Assembly: GCA_028701645.1 (NCBI GenBank)
Contig: JAQVQI010000005.1
Span: 1-25,346, forward strand
Reading direction: 5' to 3'
Origin: Candidatus Shapirobacteria bacterium
Lineage (GTDB): Bacteria; Patescibacteriota; Microgenomatia; UBA12405
Length of the DNA stretch: 25,346 bases
Numbering within the stretch: position 1 is the first letter of the stretch; every line of letters begins with the position of its first letter. Shown here piece by piece: positions 7,412 to 13,950 of this stretch. Position numbers and translations under genes: made by a program. The notes under the pieces are model-generated. The model had not been told where the DNA came from. It searched no databases and worked only from the letters and a program-made list of their open reading frames with translations.

Positions 7412-7567
7412 TTAGCATTCTCCAGTTCTTCCGCTCAGTTTATTTAATATAAGTTTTTTAAAATTTTTCTTAGCAGATCTTATCGTTTTAACCGATTTGC
7501 TTACCTTTCCCACCTCCACCACTTCCAACTCTATTTGATATTTCTTTTCTTCATTATTTTTTTTCAT
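7412..7567 (-). CDS. Hypothetical 51-residue Lys-rich protein
   Basis: An open frame from ATG 7567 to TAA 7412 on the minus strand encodes 51 residues, beginning MKKNNEEKKYQIELEVVEVG, continuing with a basic segment (SKSVKTIRSAKKNFKKLI) and ending LSGRTGEC. I do not recognise the family. The pattern suggests a short beta strand pair followed by a basic helix, which might bind nucleic acid or a protein partner. It lies 39 bases downstream of the exonuclease gene on the same strand, separated by a typical G-poor spacer, and its stop directly abuts the uppP stop. The tight fit between neighbours supports a real gene, but no Shine-Dalgarno sequence is seen. Confidence 0.5.
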   Translation of the reverse strand: MKKNNEEKKYQIELEVVEVGKVSKSVKTIRSAKKNFKKLILNKLSGRTGEC

Positions 7568-7606
7568 GTTTTGCTATTTACTACTAACTACTTACTAATT
7601 AACTAA
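7568..7606. repeat. Quasi-tandem TACT/TAACTAA spacer
   Basis: Composed of imperfect repeats (TTTACTACTAACTACTTAC, then TAATTAACTAATTAAA). It separates the exonuclease from the 51-residue gene and matches the style of spacers between other genes here. Confidence 0.45.
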
Positions 7607-8560
7607 TTAAATTTTTCCGCTCATATATTCATCCCAGATAAGATATAATTCTGAGGTGGAAAATGCATCTCTGGCTACATAATCAGCTATTTTTTGATAG
7701 TCTTTTTTATCAAAAAGTTCGTTAATATCACCCCCATGAACTCCCGCTTCTTTTGGATTTTCTATTCCAAATGCTTTGCATAACATTTCCAATTTAAATC
7801 CATGACTTTGTCTAATTTTATTTTGTAAATCAATAAATTTATCTCCGCCCCATTTTTTAATTTCAAACGGGACTTTGACTCGATTAACACCTGATCTGAT
7901 TTGTAAATATGGAAAATCAAAGTTATCGCCATTGTAAGTTACAAATAATTCATACTCTTTGGCAATTTCCCAAAATCCGGTTAATAAATCTTTTTCAGTT
8001 TTAAAAATTTTATAAGTATAGTTTTCTTTTTCAGGTTTAAGCTCATTTTCTCCTAGTAATAACACTACCCCTTTTCGGGTATTAGGGTTATAAGCCCCAA
8101 TTGCACAAACCATTCCAAATATTGAGTAAAGACCTGTTTTTTTCTTAGCCACTTCTTTATCTGCTTCTCCTTTTTCCAAATTATTGATCAAATAGTCTTG
8201 TTCCACCTCATCTAAGTCTTCAAATTTTTTCCCCACCGTTTCGATATCAAAAACCATTGTTTTTGGTGCCGACTTATAATCTTGAGCTTCTTCACTGTTA
8301 ATTATTTGGCAACTATCCACAATTAAACTTATCTGTCCTTTATAATCTTGTGTTTTTCCTTTTATTTCAATTACTTTTCCTATCTCTACTTGGCATTGCG
8401 ATAAATTATTATTCCAAATCTTTGCTTCTATTATGCCTTCTGGCCGACTCAATTCAAGTTGTAAATAATCGTCACCCTTACTTGTTTGCCTAACCTCTTT
8501 TTTAGTCACCAAAAAGTGTTCATCTCTAATAACATCATTTGGCCCAAATTTTATTGTCAT
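7607..8560 (-). CDS. OB-fold + DEDDy 3'-5' exonuclease (PolB-exonuclease-like)
   Basis: 317 residues in two parts. Residues ~14-85 look like an OB-fold of the YhaM type (HFLVTKKEVRQTSKGDDYLQ, then EGIIEAKIWN and IEIKGKTQDYKGQISLIV), expected to bind single-stranded nucleic acid. Residues ~100-310 are an RNase H-like exonuclease: D105-x-E107 in VFDIETVG, N210...D215 in YNGDNFDFPYL, and Y294-xxx-D298 in YVARD form a complete DEDDy active site, closest to the proofreading domain of family B DNA polymerases. No polymerase domain is present. The likely role is 3'-5' trimming of DNA or RNA in the cytoplasm; the substrate is not determined by sequence. It is divergent from tRNA-Pro and upstream of a 51-residue gene on the same strand. 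Confidence 0.8.
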   Translation of the reverse strand: MTIKFGPNDVIRDEHFLVTKKEVRQTSKGDDYLQLELSRPEGIIEAKIWNNNLSQCQVEIGKVIEIKGKTQDYKGQISLIVDSCQIINSEEAQDYKSAPKTMVFDIETVGKKFEDLDEVEQDYLINNLEKGEADKEVAKKKTGLYSIFGMVCAIGAYNPNTRKGVVLLLGENELKPEKENYTYKIFKTEKDLLTGFWEIAKEYELFVTYNGDNFDFPYLQIRSGVNRVKVPFEIKKWGGDKFIDLQNKIRQSHGFKLEMLCKAFGIENPKEAGVHGGDINELFDKKDYQKIADYVARDAFSTSELYLIWDEYMSGKI

Positions 8561-8567
8561 AAAGCTA

Positions 8568-8573
8568 ATTATA
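8568..8573 (-). promoter_or_regulatory. -10 box of the exonuclease gene
   Basis: On the minus strand a perfect TATAAT lies seven bases before the ATG at 8560, so the transcript would begin at or within a base or two of the start codon. A TCGATA 18 bases upstream is a possible weak -35. Confidence 0.5.
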
Positions 8574-8618
8574 AACTATTTAAAAAATCTTTATCGACAA
8601 CATTTATTACTATAAATT

Positions 8619-8627
8619 TGGTAAAAT
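8619..8627 (+). promoter_or_regulatory. Extended -10 of tRNA-Pro
   Basis: TGG-TAAAAT, 13 bases before the tRNA 5' end, at a suitable distance for a transcript with a very short 5' leader. No clear -35 box. Confidence 0.45.
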
Positions 8628-8640
8628 CTAAGCAATCTAA

Positions 8641-8714
8641 CGGGGATTGGCGCAATTGGCTAGCGCGCACGGATGGGGTCCGTGAGGCTGCAGGTTCAAA
8701 TCCTGTATCCCCGA
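8641..8714 (+). tRNA. tRNA-Pro (anticodon GGG)
   Basis: A complete cloverleaf of 74 bases. Acceptor CGGGGAT (8641-8647) pairs with ATCCCCG (8707-8713). The D stem is GCGC/GCGC. The anticodon stem CACGG/CCGTG encloses the loop ATGGGGT, with anticodon GGG at 8675-8677. The T stem GCAGG/CCTGT closes on TTCAAAT. C1-G72 and discriminator A73 are proline identity features. The 3' CCA is not encoded (the next bases are CAA), so maturation needs the CCA-adding enzyme encoded at 22478-23851 and RNase P, whose RNA is at 16953-17256. An open reading frame that spans this gene is spurious. Confidence 0.96.
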
Positions 8715-8730
8715 CAAAATAATCTTAATT

Positions 8731-8794
8731 AAAACACTTTCGTGCTTTCTTCGTGTTTTGATACCTTGACTTGATATATTTCTTTTTGGTATCA
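8731..8794. promoter_or_regulatory. recA upstream inverted repeats
   Basis: Two abutting inverted repeats: AAAACAC (8731-8737) with GTGTTTT (8753-8759), and TGATACC (8759-8765) with GGTATCA (8788-8794). The second pair encloses a -35-like TTGATA (8771-8776); a -10-like TATAAC follows at 8796-8801, giving a long 19-base spacer. The first pair may be a terminator-like hairpin for the tRNA, or just part of a CTTTCGTGCTTTCTTCGTG-type spacer. An operator role is only a possibility. Confidence 0.35.
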
Positions 8795-8827
8795 CTATAA
8801 CTGTAACGTTAATATTAAATAAAACAT

Positions 8828-9922
8828 ATGTATAAAAAGAAAATAAAAAAAGAAGTCCAAAAAGGTTCTCCTGTCGGTGGTAATCAAAGCCAAAAAAATG
8901 AAGCTATCCGTGTTGCTATGGAACAAATTACAAAAGCTTATGGTGATGGAGCTATTATGAAAATGGGAGAGAAAAGATCTGATATGTCTGTTGAAGTTAT
9001 TCCTACTGGTTGTTTGCCTTTAGACATTGCTTTGGGTGTTGGCGGTTTACCTCGCGGTCGTGTTAGTGAAATATTTGGACCAGAAGCATCAGGAAAAACC
9101 ACTGTTTGTCTTCATGTTGTTGCTGAAGCTCAAAAACTTGGTGGCACTTGTGCCTTTATCGATGTTGAACATGCCCTTGATCCTACTAGAGCCGCTACAG
9201 TTGGGGTCAACTTAGATAGTCTTTTAATTTCTCAACCAGACAATGGTGAGCAAGCCCTAGAAATAGTTGAAACTTTAGTTCGTTCCAATGCTGTTGATGT
9301 TATAGTTATTGATTCTGTAGCAGCCTTGGTTCCCAAAGCCGAAATCGAAGGCGAAATGGGGGATTCAATGATGGGAGTTCAAGCTCGATTAATGTCTCAA
9401 GCCCTCCGTAAGCTCACTGGAGCAATTTCTAAATCAAAAACAGTTGTTATCTTTACCAATCAAATCCGTCAAAAAATAGGTGTTATGTTTGGTAATCCCG
9501 AGACTACTCCTGGTGGGCTGGCCTTAAAATTTTATTCTTCAGTCCGTATTGATTTGAGAAAAATTGCCAATATCAAAACTGCTTCCGGAGATCCTATTGG
9601 CTCTCAGCATCGCGCTCGAATTATTAAAAATAAAATTGCTCCCCCATTTAAAGAATGCGAATTCGATATTATGAACACCGAAGGTATTTCTGTCTATGGC
9701 GGACTAGTCGACCTAGCAGTTCAATATGGATTTGTTGTTAAGTCTGGAGCTTTTTTCAAAATTGGTGATCAAAACATCCAAGGTCGTGAAGGTGCCAAAA
9801 AATATTTTAAAGAAAATCCCAAAATTGCTAAAGAATATCGCGATAAAATTTGGGAAAAAGTTCAAAGCGCCACTACTGCTGATACTACACCAAAATCTTC
9901 TGATGAAGATTCCAAAGAGTAA
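8828..9922 (+). CDS. recA: Recombinase RecA
   Basis: ATP-dependent strand-exchange protein for homologous recombination and repair. The 364 residues contain Walker A GPEASGKTT at 84-92, Walker B VDVIVIDSVAALVP, loop L1 EGEMGDSMMGVQARLMSQALRKL (split here as EGEMGD and MMGVQARL), and the L2/signature region IFTNQIRQKIGVMFGNPET. The N-terminal 20 residues are a Lys/Gly-rich extension before the usual AIRVAMEQI start. A few otherwise conserved positions differ (IDVEHALDP for IDAEHALDP, FTNQIR for FINQIR). The C terminus is Ser/Asp/Glu-rich, as is usual. Its stop overlaps the recX start by one base. No LexA-type box is visible upstream. Confidence 0.97.
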   Translation: MYKKKIKKEVQKGSPVGGNQSQKNEAIRVAMEQITKAYGDGAIMKMGEKRSDMSVEVIPTGCLPLDIALGVGGLPRGRVSEIFGPEASGKTTVCLHVVAEAQKLGGTCAFIDVEHALDPTRAATVGVNLDSLLISQPDNGEQALEIVETLVRSNAVDVIVIDSVAALVPKAEIEGEMGDSMMGVQARLMSQALRKLTGAISKSKTVVIFTNQIRQKIGVMFGNPETTPGGLALKFYSSVRIDLRKIANIKTASGDPIGSQHRARIIKNKIAPPFKECEFDIMNTEGISVYGGLVDLAVQYGFVVKSGAFFKIGDQNIQGREGAKKYFKENPKIAKEYRDKIWEKVQSATTADTTPKSSDEDSKE

Positions 9923-10563
9923 TGATTTCTCTTGTTAATATTAAAACCAGTCGAATAAAAAATCGGGCAAATTTAGTATTTTCGGACAAAAATTATTTAC
10001 CTTTTTTTATCGACGATGTGATTCGTTTGTCTCTGACGAAGAATCAAGAATTAAGTCCAGAAGTTTTGGATCAAATAAAATCCTTATCGCTTCTTTACTT
10101 AGGCAAAGAATATGCTCTTCGCCAAATAGCTATTTCGCCCAAGACAGAAAAGATTTTATTCCAAAAGTTAAAAATATTTTTTTATAAAAAGATACAAAAA
10201 TTTAAATTACTTGATTCAACCCCCACAGATTCCATTTCGAATCAAATCATAACAGAGTTAAAAGATAAACAATTCCTTAACCAATCAGATTTTGTTGACT
10301 ATTTTCTTAAAAAAAATAAATCAAAATCGGTTGTTGAAATTAAATACTTATTAAATCAAAAAGGGGTTGACACCTCATCTTTGAATATTTCTCCAGACAA
10401 CGAAAATCAATCAATTAAAAAAATATTATCTAAAAAAAATATTAACCGTAATCTTTTGTCCGATTATCGCTATAAAAATAAATTATATTCGTCACTTTTC
10501 CGTCGAGGCTTTTCCGTATCGGATATTAAAGCAGCAATTGACGAATATCTCTCTTTACAGTAA
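9922..10563 (+). CDS. recX: Regulatory protein RecX (divergent)
   Basis: RecX binds RecA filaments and limits their activity. The 213-residue protein is divergent but has the expected helical repeats: LSLLYLGKEYALRQIAISPKTEKIL (like the xRxRSxxELxxKL repeats), VEIKYLLNQKGVD in the middle, and a C-terminal YKNKLYSSLFRRGFSVSDIKAAIDEYL, which is the clearest RecX signature. TAATG overlap with recA, the normal partner, supports the call and suggests coupled translation. The N-terminal ~45 residues (SLVNIKTSRIKNRANLVFSD) have the small beta-rich region seen in many RecX proteins. Confidence 0.85.
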   Translation: MISLVNIKTSRIKNRANLVFSDKNYLPFFIDDVIRLSLTKNQELSPEVLDQIKSLSLLYLGKEYALRQIAISPKTEKILFQKLKIFFYKKIQKFKLLDSTPTDSISNQIITELKDKQFLNQSDFVDYFLKKNKSKSVVEIKYLLNQKGVDTSSLNISPDNENQSIKKILSKKNINRNLLSDYRYKNKLYSSLFRRGFSVSDIKAAIDEYLSLQ

Positions 10564-10707
10564 AATATACTGACTTTTAATTAAACTTATTAATTATTAA
10601 ATTAAATTTATATACTTTTTATTTGCACGATCAATATGTTAGTTTTGTTCTTATCTCAGGCGTTTTCATAAGGTTTTTTGTGTCATAAAAAGTAATTGGA
10701 GGCTTAA
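10564..10707 (+). other. Leader/spacer before rny
   Basis: 144 bases without a gene. The first half is A/T-only spacer (ATTAATTATTAAATTAAAT). The second half (TTTGCACGATCAATATG, then TCTCAGGCGTTTTCATAAGG) is of mixed composition, and rny has its own GGAGG Shine-Dalgarno at 10698-10702. This is one of the longest apparent leaders in the window and may carry a promoter, but no clear -35/-10 pair is evident. Confidence 0.35.
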
Positions 10708-12291
10708 ATGTTAGATTTTTTTCTTACGAAAGTTAAGGGTCTTTTTTCTACCCCTACAGATGTTTCAAGAACATCCAAAAAAGAAAAAAAAGTTACTAAA
10801 AATAATAAAACAGAAGAACCCGTTTCACTTATAGTTGATTCCCCCGAAGAAAAGAATAGAGTTGTTTTTTCTCCTACAAAAACAAGCTCGCCCGCACCCG
10901 TTGACACTTCAAAAATTGATGCTCAAATTGAAGCTGCTCTTCAAAATGCCAAAAAAATTGAAGCTGACACAAAAGCAAAAGAAGCAGAAGTTTTTAGGCG
11001 ATTATCCTCACTTGACGAAAAAGAACGATATTTAATTCAAAAGGAAAAATCAATCGATCAACAAACTTTAGATTTAAAAAAGAAATTAGAGAGTGTTGAT
11101 GATCTATACCGAAAACAATTAGACAAATTAGAAGCTATTTCTGGTTTAGATATCGAAAAGGCAAAAAACCTGGTGATTAGTAGCACTGAGAAAAAAATGT
11201 CCAACTGGATTGCCAAAAAAATTGAAGAAGCTAAGGACAATATTCGTCAAAAGGAAGAAGAAATTACTAAAGAAATTATCGTCGACAATATCCGCCATGG
11301 TCTAACAGATTATGTTGCTGAATATACTGTTTCCACTATTTCCCTTCCCGACGAAACCGTCAAAGGTAAAATAATTGGACGTGAAGGTCGAAATATTAGA
11401 GCTTTTGAAAAAGCCACAGGTGTCGAATTGGAGTTAGACGAAACTAATGATATTAGAATTTCCTCATTTGATTCGACCAGAAGAGAGATTGCTCGTATTT
11501 CATTAGAGAAACTAGTTAAAGACGGTCGAATTCAACCACTTAAAATTGAACAGATCGTGGCTCAAACAAAAACCGAAATCGACAAAATTCTTATCAGTGA
11601 AGGAAAAAGAATCTGTCAAGAGGTTGGAGCTTTTAATTTACCCATCGATTTAATCAAAGAAATCGGGAAATATAAATATCGTTTTTCTTATGGCCAAAAT
11701 TTAGCCAAGCACACAATTGAAGCCACCAAAATCGCTACTGGTATTGCTTATGAGTTGAAAGCCGATGTTAATACTGTTCGTCTTGGAGCATTGCTTCACG
11801 ATATTGGTAAAGTTGTTGCTGATCAAGAGGGGACTCATATTGATCTTGGTGTTGACTTACTTAGAAAGTTTAAAATTCCTGAAAAAATAATAAATTGTGT
11901 GGCTGAACATCACGAAGAAAAAGAATTCTCTTCAGTTGAATCAGTCATTGTTTATATCGGAGATGCCGCCTCAGGGGCACGTCCAGGGGCTCGTTATGAG
12001 GTGCATGAAGAGTATTTAAAAAGAATGAAAAATATCGAAGAAGTCGCCAAGGGATTTCCAGGTGTTTTAAGCGTTGCTGCATATCAAGCAGGGCGAGAAG
12101 TCGTCGTTATTGTTGAACCATCAGCCGTTTCAGATTCTGAATCTGAAGTCTTAAGTTATAATATTGCCGAAAAGCTCGAAGAAGAAGCCAAATGGGCTGG
12201 ACAAATAAAAGTGACTGTCATTCGTGAACTTCGGGTCAGCAGTGTTATTACTGGTAACAAAATCAACAAAAATGCGGTAAAAGAAGACTGA
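10708..12291 (+). CDS. rny: Ribonuclease Y
   Basis: Endoribonuclease that initiates mRNA decay. The 527 residues have an unusual N terminus (about 1-65, Ser/Thr/Lys-rich and polar), a coiled coil at ~68-200, a KH domain at ~211-275 (GKIIGREGRNIRAFEKATG at 220-238), and an HD domain at ~330-430 with H335, H364-D365 (LLHDIGK) and HHEE. The C-terminal domain is typical (SGARPGAR, then FPGVLSVAAYQAGREV). Canonical RNase Y has an N-terminal membrane anchor; here the first residues are MLDFFLTKVKGLFS, at most a short amphipathic helix. A strong Shine-Dalgarno (GGAGG, five bases to ATG) fixes the start. Stop codon TGA. Confidence 0.95.
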   Translation: MLDFFLTKVKGLFSTPTDVSRTSKKEKKVTKNNKTEEPVSLIVDSPEEKNRVVFSPTKTSSPAPVDTSKIDAQIEAALQNAKKIEADTKAKEAEVFRRLSSLDEKERYLIQKEKSIDQQTLDLKKKLESVDDLYRKQLDKLEAISGLDIEKAKNLVISSTEKKMSNWIAKKIEEAKDNIRQKEEEITKEIIVDNIRHGLTDYVAEYTVSTISLPDETVKGKIIGREGRNIRAFEKATGVELELDETNDIRISSFDSTRREIARISLEKLVKDGRIQPLKIEQIVAQTKTEIDKILISEGKRICQEVGAFNLPIDLIKEIGKYKYRFSYGQNLAKHTIEATKIATGIAYELKADVNTVRLGALLHDIGKVVADQEGTHIDLGVDLLRKFKIPEKIINCVAEHHEEKEFSSVESVIVYIGDAASGARPGARYEVHEEYLKRMKNIEEVAKGFPGVLSVAAYQAGREVVVIVEPSAVSDSESEVLSYNIAEKLEEEAKWAGQIKVTVIRELRVSSVITGNKINKNAVKED

Positions 12292-12358
12292 AATAACTTG
12301 CATTTTCCACAAAATTCGTTATTATTAAATTAATTAATAATTAAAAATAATAAAAAAA

Positions 12359-12631
12359 ATGACCAAAAAAGATCTTATCGAATCAGTGTCACAAAAGGCT
12401 AAGCTTAGTAAAAAAGCTGCTAAACAAGCAGTTGAAACTTTTCTTTCTGAAATAATGAAATCACTTGCTAACGGTGAAACCGTCAAGTTATCTGGTTTTG
12501 GAACATTCAAAACTAAAATGTTCAAAGCTAAAACTATCAAAGCAATCAATTCTAAAGAAGCTAAAAAAATTGCTGCCCGAAGAATGCCTCGCTACATTCC
12601 TGGCACCAAAATTAAAAAGATGGTGAAGTAA
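12359..12631 (+). CDS. HU-family DNA-binding protein
   Basis: Nucleoid-associated dimeric DNA-binding protein, 90 residues, normal for HU/IHF. The helical body is MTKKDLIESVSQKAKLSKKAA through EIMKSLANGETVKLSGFGTF (1-50), and the C terminus is MPRYIPGTKIKKMVK. The region equivalent to the DNA-inserting arm (~53-75) has the right length but no RNPxTG motif: it reads KAINSKEAKKIA where the family has a proline that intercalates in the minor groove. It may therefore bend DNA differently. It is flanked by a hairpin at 12648 and a terminator at 12686. The upstream region is A/T-only. Confidence 0.9.
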   Translation: MTKKDLIESVSQKAKLSKKAAKQAVETFLSEIMKSLANGETVKLSGFGTFKTKMFKAKTIKAINSKEAKKIAARRMPRYIPGTKIKKMVK

Positions 12632-12647
12632 ATTTTTGATTTACGGA

Positions 12648-12665
12648 ATCCCGCCACTGCGGGAT
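12648..12665. terminator. GC-rich hairpin after the HU gene
   Basis: ATCCCGC-CACT-GCGGGAT, a seven-base-pair stem 17 bases after the HU stop, followed 15 bases later by a T-run. It may be a terminator or a small dispersed hairpin. It is preceded by TTTACGGA. Confidence 0.45.
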
Positions 12666-12685
12666 GAAATATTCATTTGTTTTTT

Positions 12686-12714
12686 AAAGCCCTCCGAAAA
12701 TTTCGGAGGGCTTT
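12686..12714 (+). terminator. Intrinsic terminator between HU gene and nadE
   Basis: AAAGCCCTCCGAAA pairs fully with TTTCGGAGGGCTTT around one central base, a strong GC-rich hairpin with a short T tail. It ends directly before the nadE promoter, so it separates the two transcription units. Confidence 0.75.
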
Positions 12715-12718
12715 ATGT

Positions 12719-12727
12719 TGATACAAT
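12719..12727 (+). promoter_or_regulatory. Extended -10 of nadE
   Basis: TGA-TACAAT with only five bases (ATAGT) to the ATG at 12733. The transcript would start at or next to the start codon. This also argues against the in-frame ATG at 12715, which lies within the terminator/promoter. Confidence 0.55.
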
Positions 12728-12732
12728 ATAGT

Positions 12733-13431
12733 ATGAGAGATATAAGAATTTTTGAATCAAAAATAGTCGAAGGGATTAAAAAATATGTTGGACAAAAAAA
12801 TGTCTTTATTGGTATTTCTGGTGGAATAGATTCTGCCTTATGTGCCTTTTTATGTGTCAAAGCCTTGGGTCCAAAGCGAGTTTTTGGTGTTTTAATGCCC
12901 TATGGTCGTCAATCTGATATTTTAGACTCACTTTCAGTCGTAAAACAACTCAAAATTAAATATTTTCAAAAAGACATCAAACCAATTGTTGATAAATATA
13001 AAATTTCTCCCAACAAATATGTTTTAGCCAATCTCATGTCACGCACTCGAATGGCTATTTTATATGCTTATGCCAATCACAAAGATGGTTTAGTTGTCGG
13101 TACTACCAACAAATCAGAGATGACTATCGGTTACTTTACAAAATTTGGTGATGGCGGTTGTGATTTAGAGCCAATAGCCGAGCTTTATAAATTTGAAGTA
13201 CTTGAAATGTCAAAATTATTAAATATTCCCAAAACTATTATTGACAAAAAACCCACCGCCGGTTTGTGGCCAGATCAAACTGATGAAGGTGAATTTGGTT
13301 TTAGTTATAGTGAGTTGGATAAATTTTTACAAGGTGGTCATATTAATCCAGAAATTGAAGTAAAAATTCAAGATCTTATTAAAAATTCTGAACACAAACG
13401 AAAACTTCCTCCCATTATTTCTGTTGAATAA
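12733..13431 (+). CDS. nadE: NAD+ synthetase (NH3-dependent type)
   Basis: Amidates deamido-NAD+ to NAD+ using ATP; last step of NAD synthesis. With the start at 12733 it has 232 residues. The PP-loop SGGIDSALC (near residue 30) binds ATP, and the later signatures are GTTNKSEMTIGYFTKFGDG, CDLEPIAELYKFEVLEM and PTAGLWPDQTDEGEFGF, all characteristic of NadE. There is no glutaminase domain, so ammonia must be supplied directly or by another protein. The ATG at 12715 would add MLIQYS from the terminator and promoter region. The next gene starts immediately after the stop and encodes the preceding pathway step. Confidence 0.95.
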   Translation: MRDIRIFESKIVEGIKKYVGQKNVFIGISGGIDSALCAFLCVKALGPKRVFGVLMPYGRQSDILDSLSVVKQLKIKYFQKDIKPIVDKYKISPNKYVLANLMSRTRMAILYAYANHKDGLVVGTTNKSEMTIGYFTKFGDGGCDLEPIAELYKFEVLEMSKLLNIPKTIIDKKPTAGLWPDQTDEGEFGFSYSELDKFLQGGHINPEIEVKIQDLIKNSEHKRKLPPIISVE

Positions 13432-13950
13432 ATGAAAACTGACAAACAATTTGGTTTAATCATCGGCCGTTTCCAGCCCCCCTGTCTTCATCATCTCCAA
13501 TTTATTAATCAAGTAATTAAATCCGGAATCAAAAAATTATTAATCGGTATTGGTGACGCTGGGGTTATCGATGATAAAAATTTTCTGACCGCCAAACAGG
13601 TAGAATCTCTTCTAATTCCCAATCTAAATATTTTAAATTTTCCTTACGAACTAAAAATTATTCCAGATATTCACAATCCCCCAAAATATGCCAACCACGT
13701 CAAAACATTTTTTAAAATAATTAATGAATCAAACACCTGTTTATTCACTGACAATAACTACACTTCTGATTGTTTTATAAACTATGGTCATAATTTTGAA
13801 ATTATTACTCCAAAAATTCTACCAATCCGTGCCACCAATATTCGCCAGCTGATTTATATAAATAATCCCAAATGGCATAGTCTAGTCCCAATTAATGTGG
13901 TTGATTTTATTACCAATAATAAGCCAAAATTTGGTAAAATAACTTTATGA
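13432..13950 (+). CDS. Nicotinamide/nicotinate-nucleotide adenylyltransferase (NadM-like)
   Basis: Predicted to join NMN or NaMN and ATP to give the dinucleotide used by nadE, whose gene it follows without a gap. The 172-residue length and the N terminus GLIIGRFQPPCLHHLQFI match the archaeal-type NadM/nucleotidyltransferase fold. The C-terminal motif RATNIRQLI at about residues 142-150 is the ISxTxxR-like ATP-binding motif. The usual HxGH catalytic motif after GRFQP reads CLHH: the first His is Cys and the Gly is His. Either chemistry is shifted or activity is reduced. The 3' end overlaps ychF by four bases (ATGA) and carries its predicted promoter. Family is fairly sure, substrate is inferred from context. 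Confidence 0.8.
   Translation: MKTDKQFGLIIGRFQPPCLHHLQFINQVIKSGIKKLLIGIGDAGVIDDKNFLTAKQVESLLIPNLNILNFPYELKIIPDIHNPPKYANHVKTFFKIINESNTCLFTDNNYTSDCFINYGHNFEIITPKILPIRATNIRQLIYINNPKWHSLVPINVVDFITNNKPKFGKITL
13932..13940 (+). promoter_or_regulatory. Extended -10 of ychF
   Basis: TGG-TAAAAT within the last codons of the preceding gene, six bases before the ychF ATG. No -35 match. It could allow leaderless expression of ychF in addition to read-through. Confidence 0.45.

Noticed and set aside
8486..8722. Plus-strand frame of 78 codons spanning tRNA-Pro
   Set aside because: Its C-terminal half is the translation of the tRNA, and its first part is antisense to the exonuclease gene.
8795..8827. LexA-type SOS box before recA
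   Set aside because: No GAAC-N4-GTTC or CTGT-N8-ACAG arrangement is found.
10564..10707. Riboswitch in the rny leader
   Set aside because: No conserved riboswitch core or convincing long stem could be recognised by eye.
12715..12732. Upstream ATG for nadE
   Set aside because: Lies within the terminator and the -10 box; the added residues MLIQYS have no counterpart in the family.
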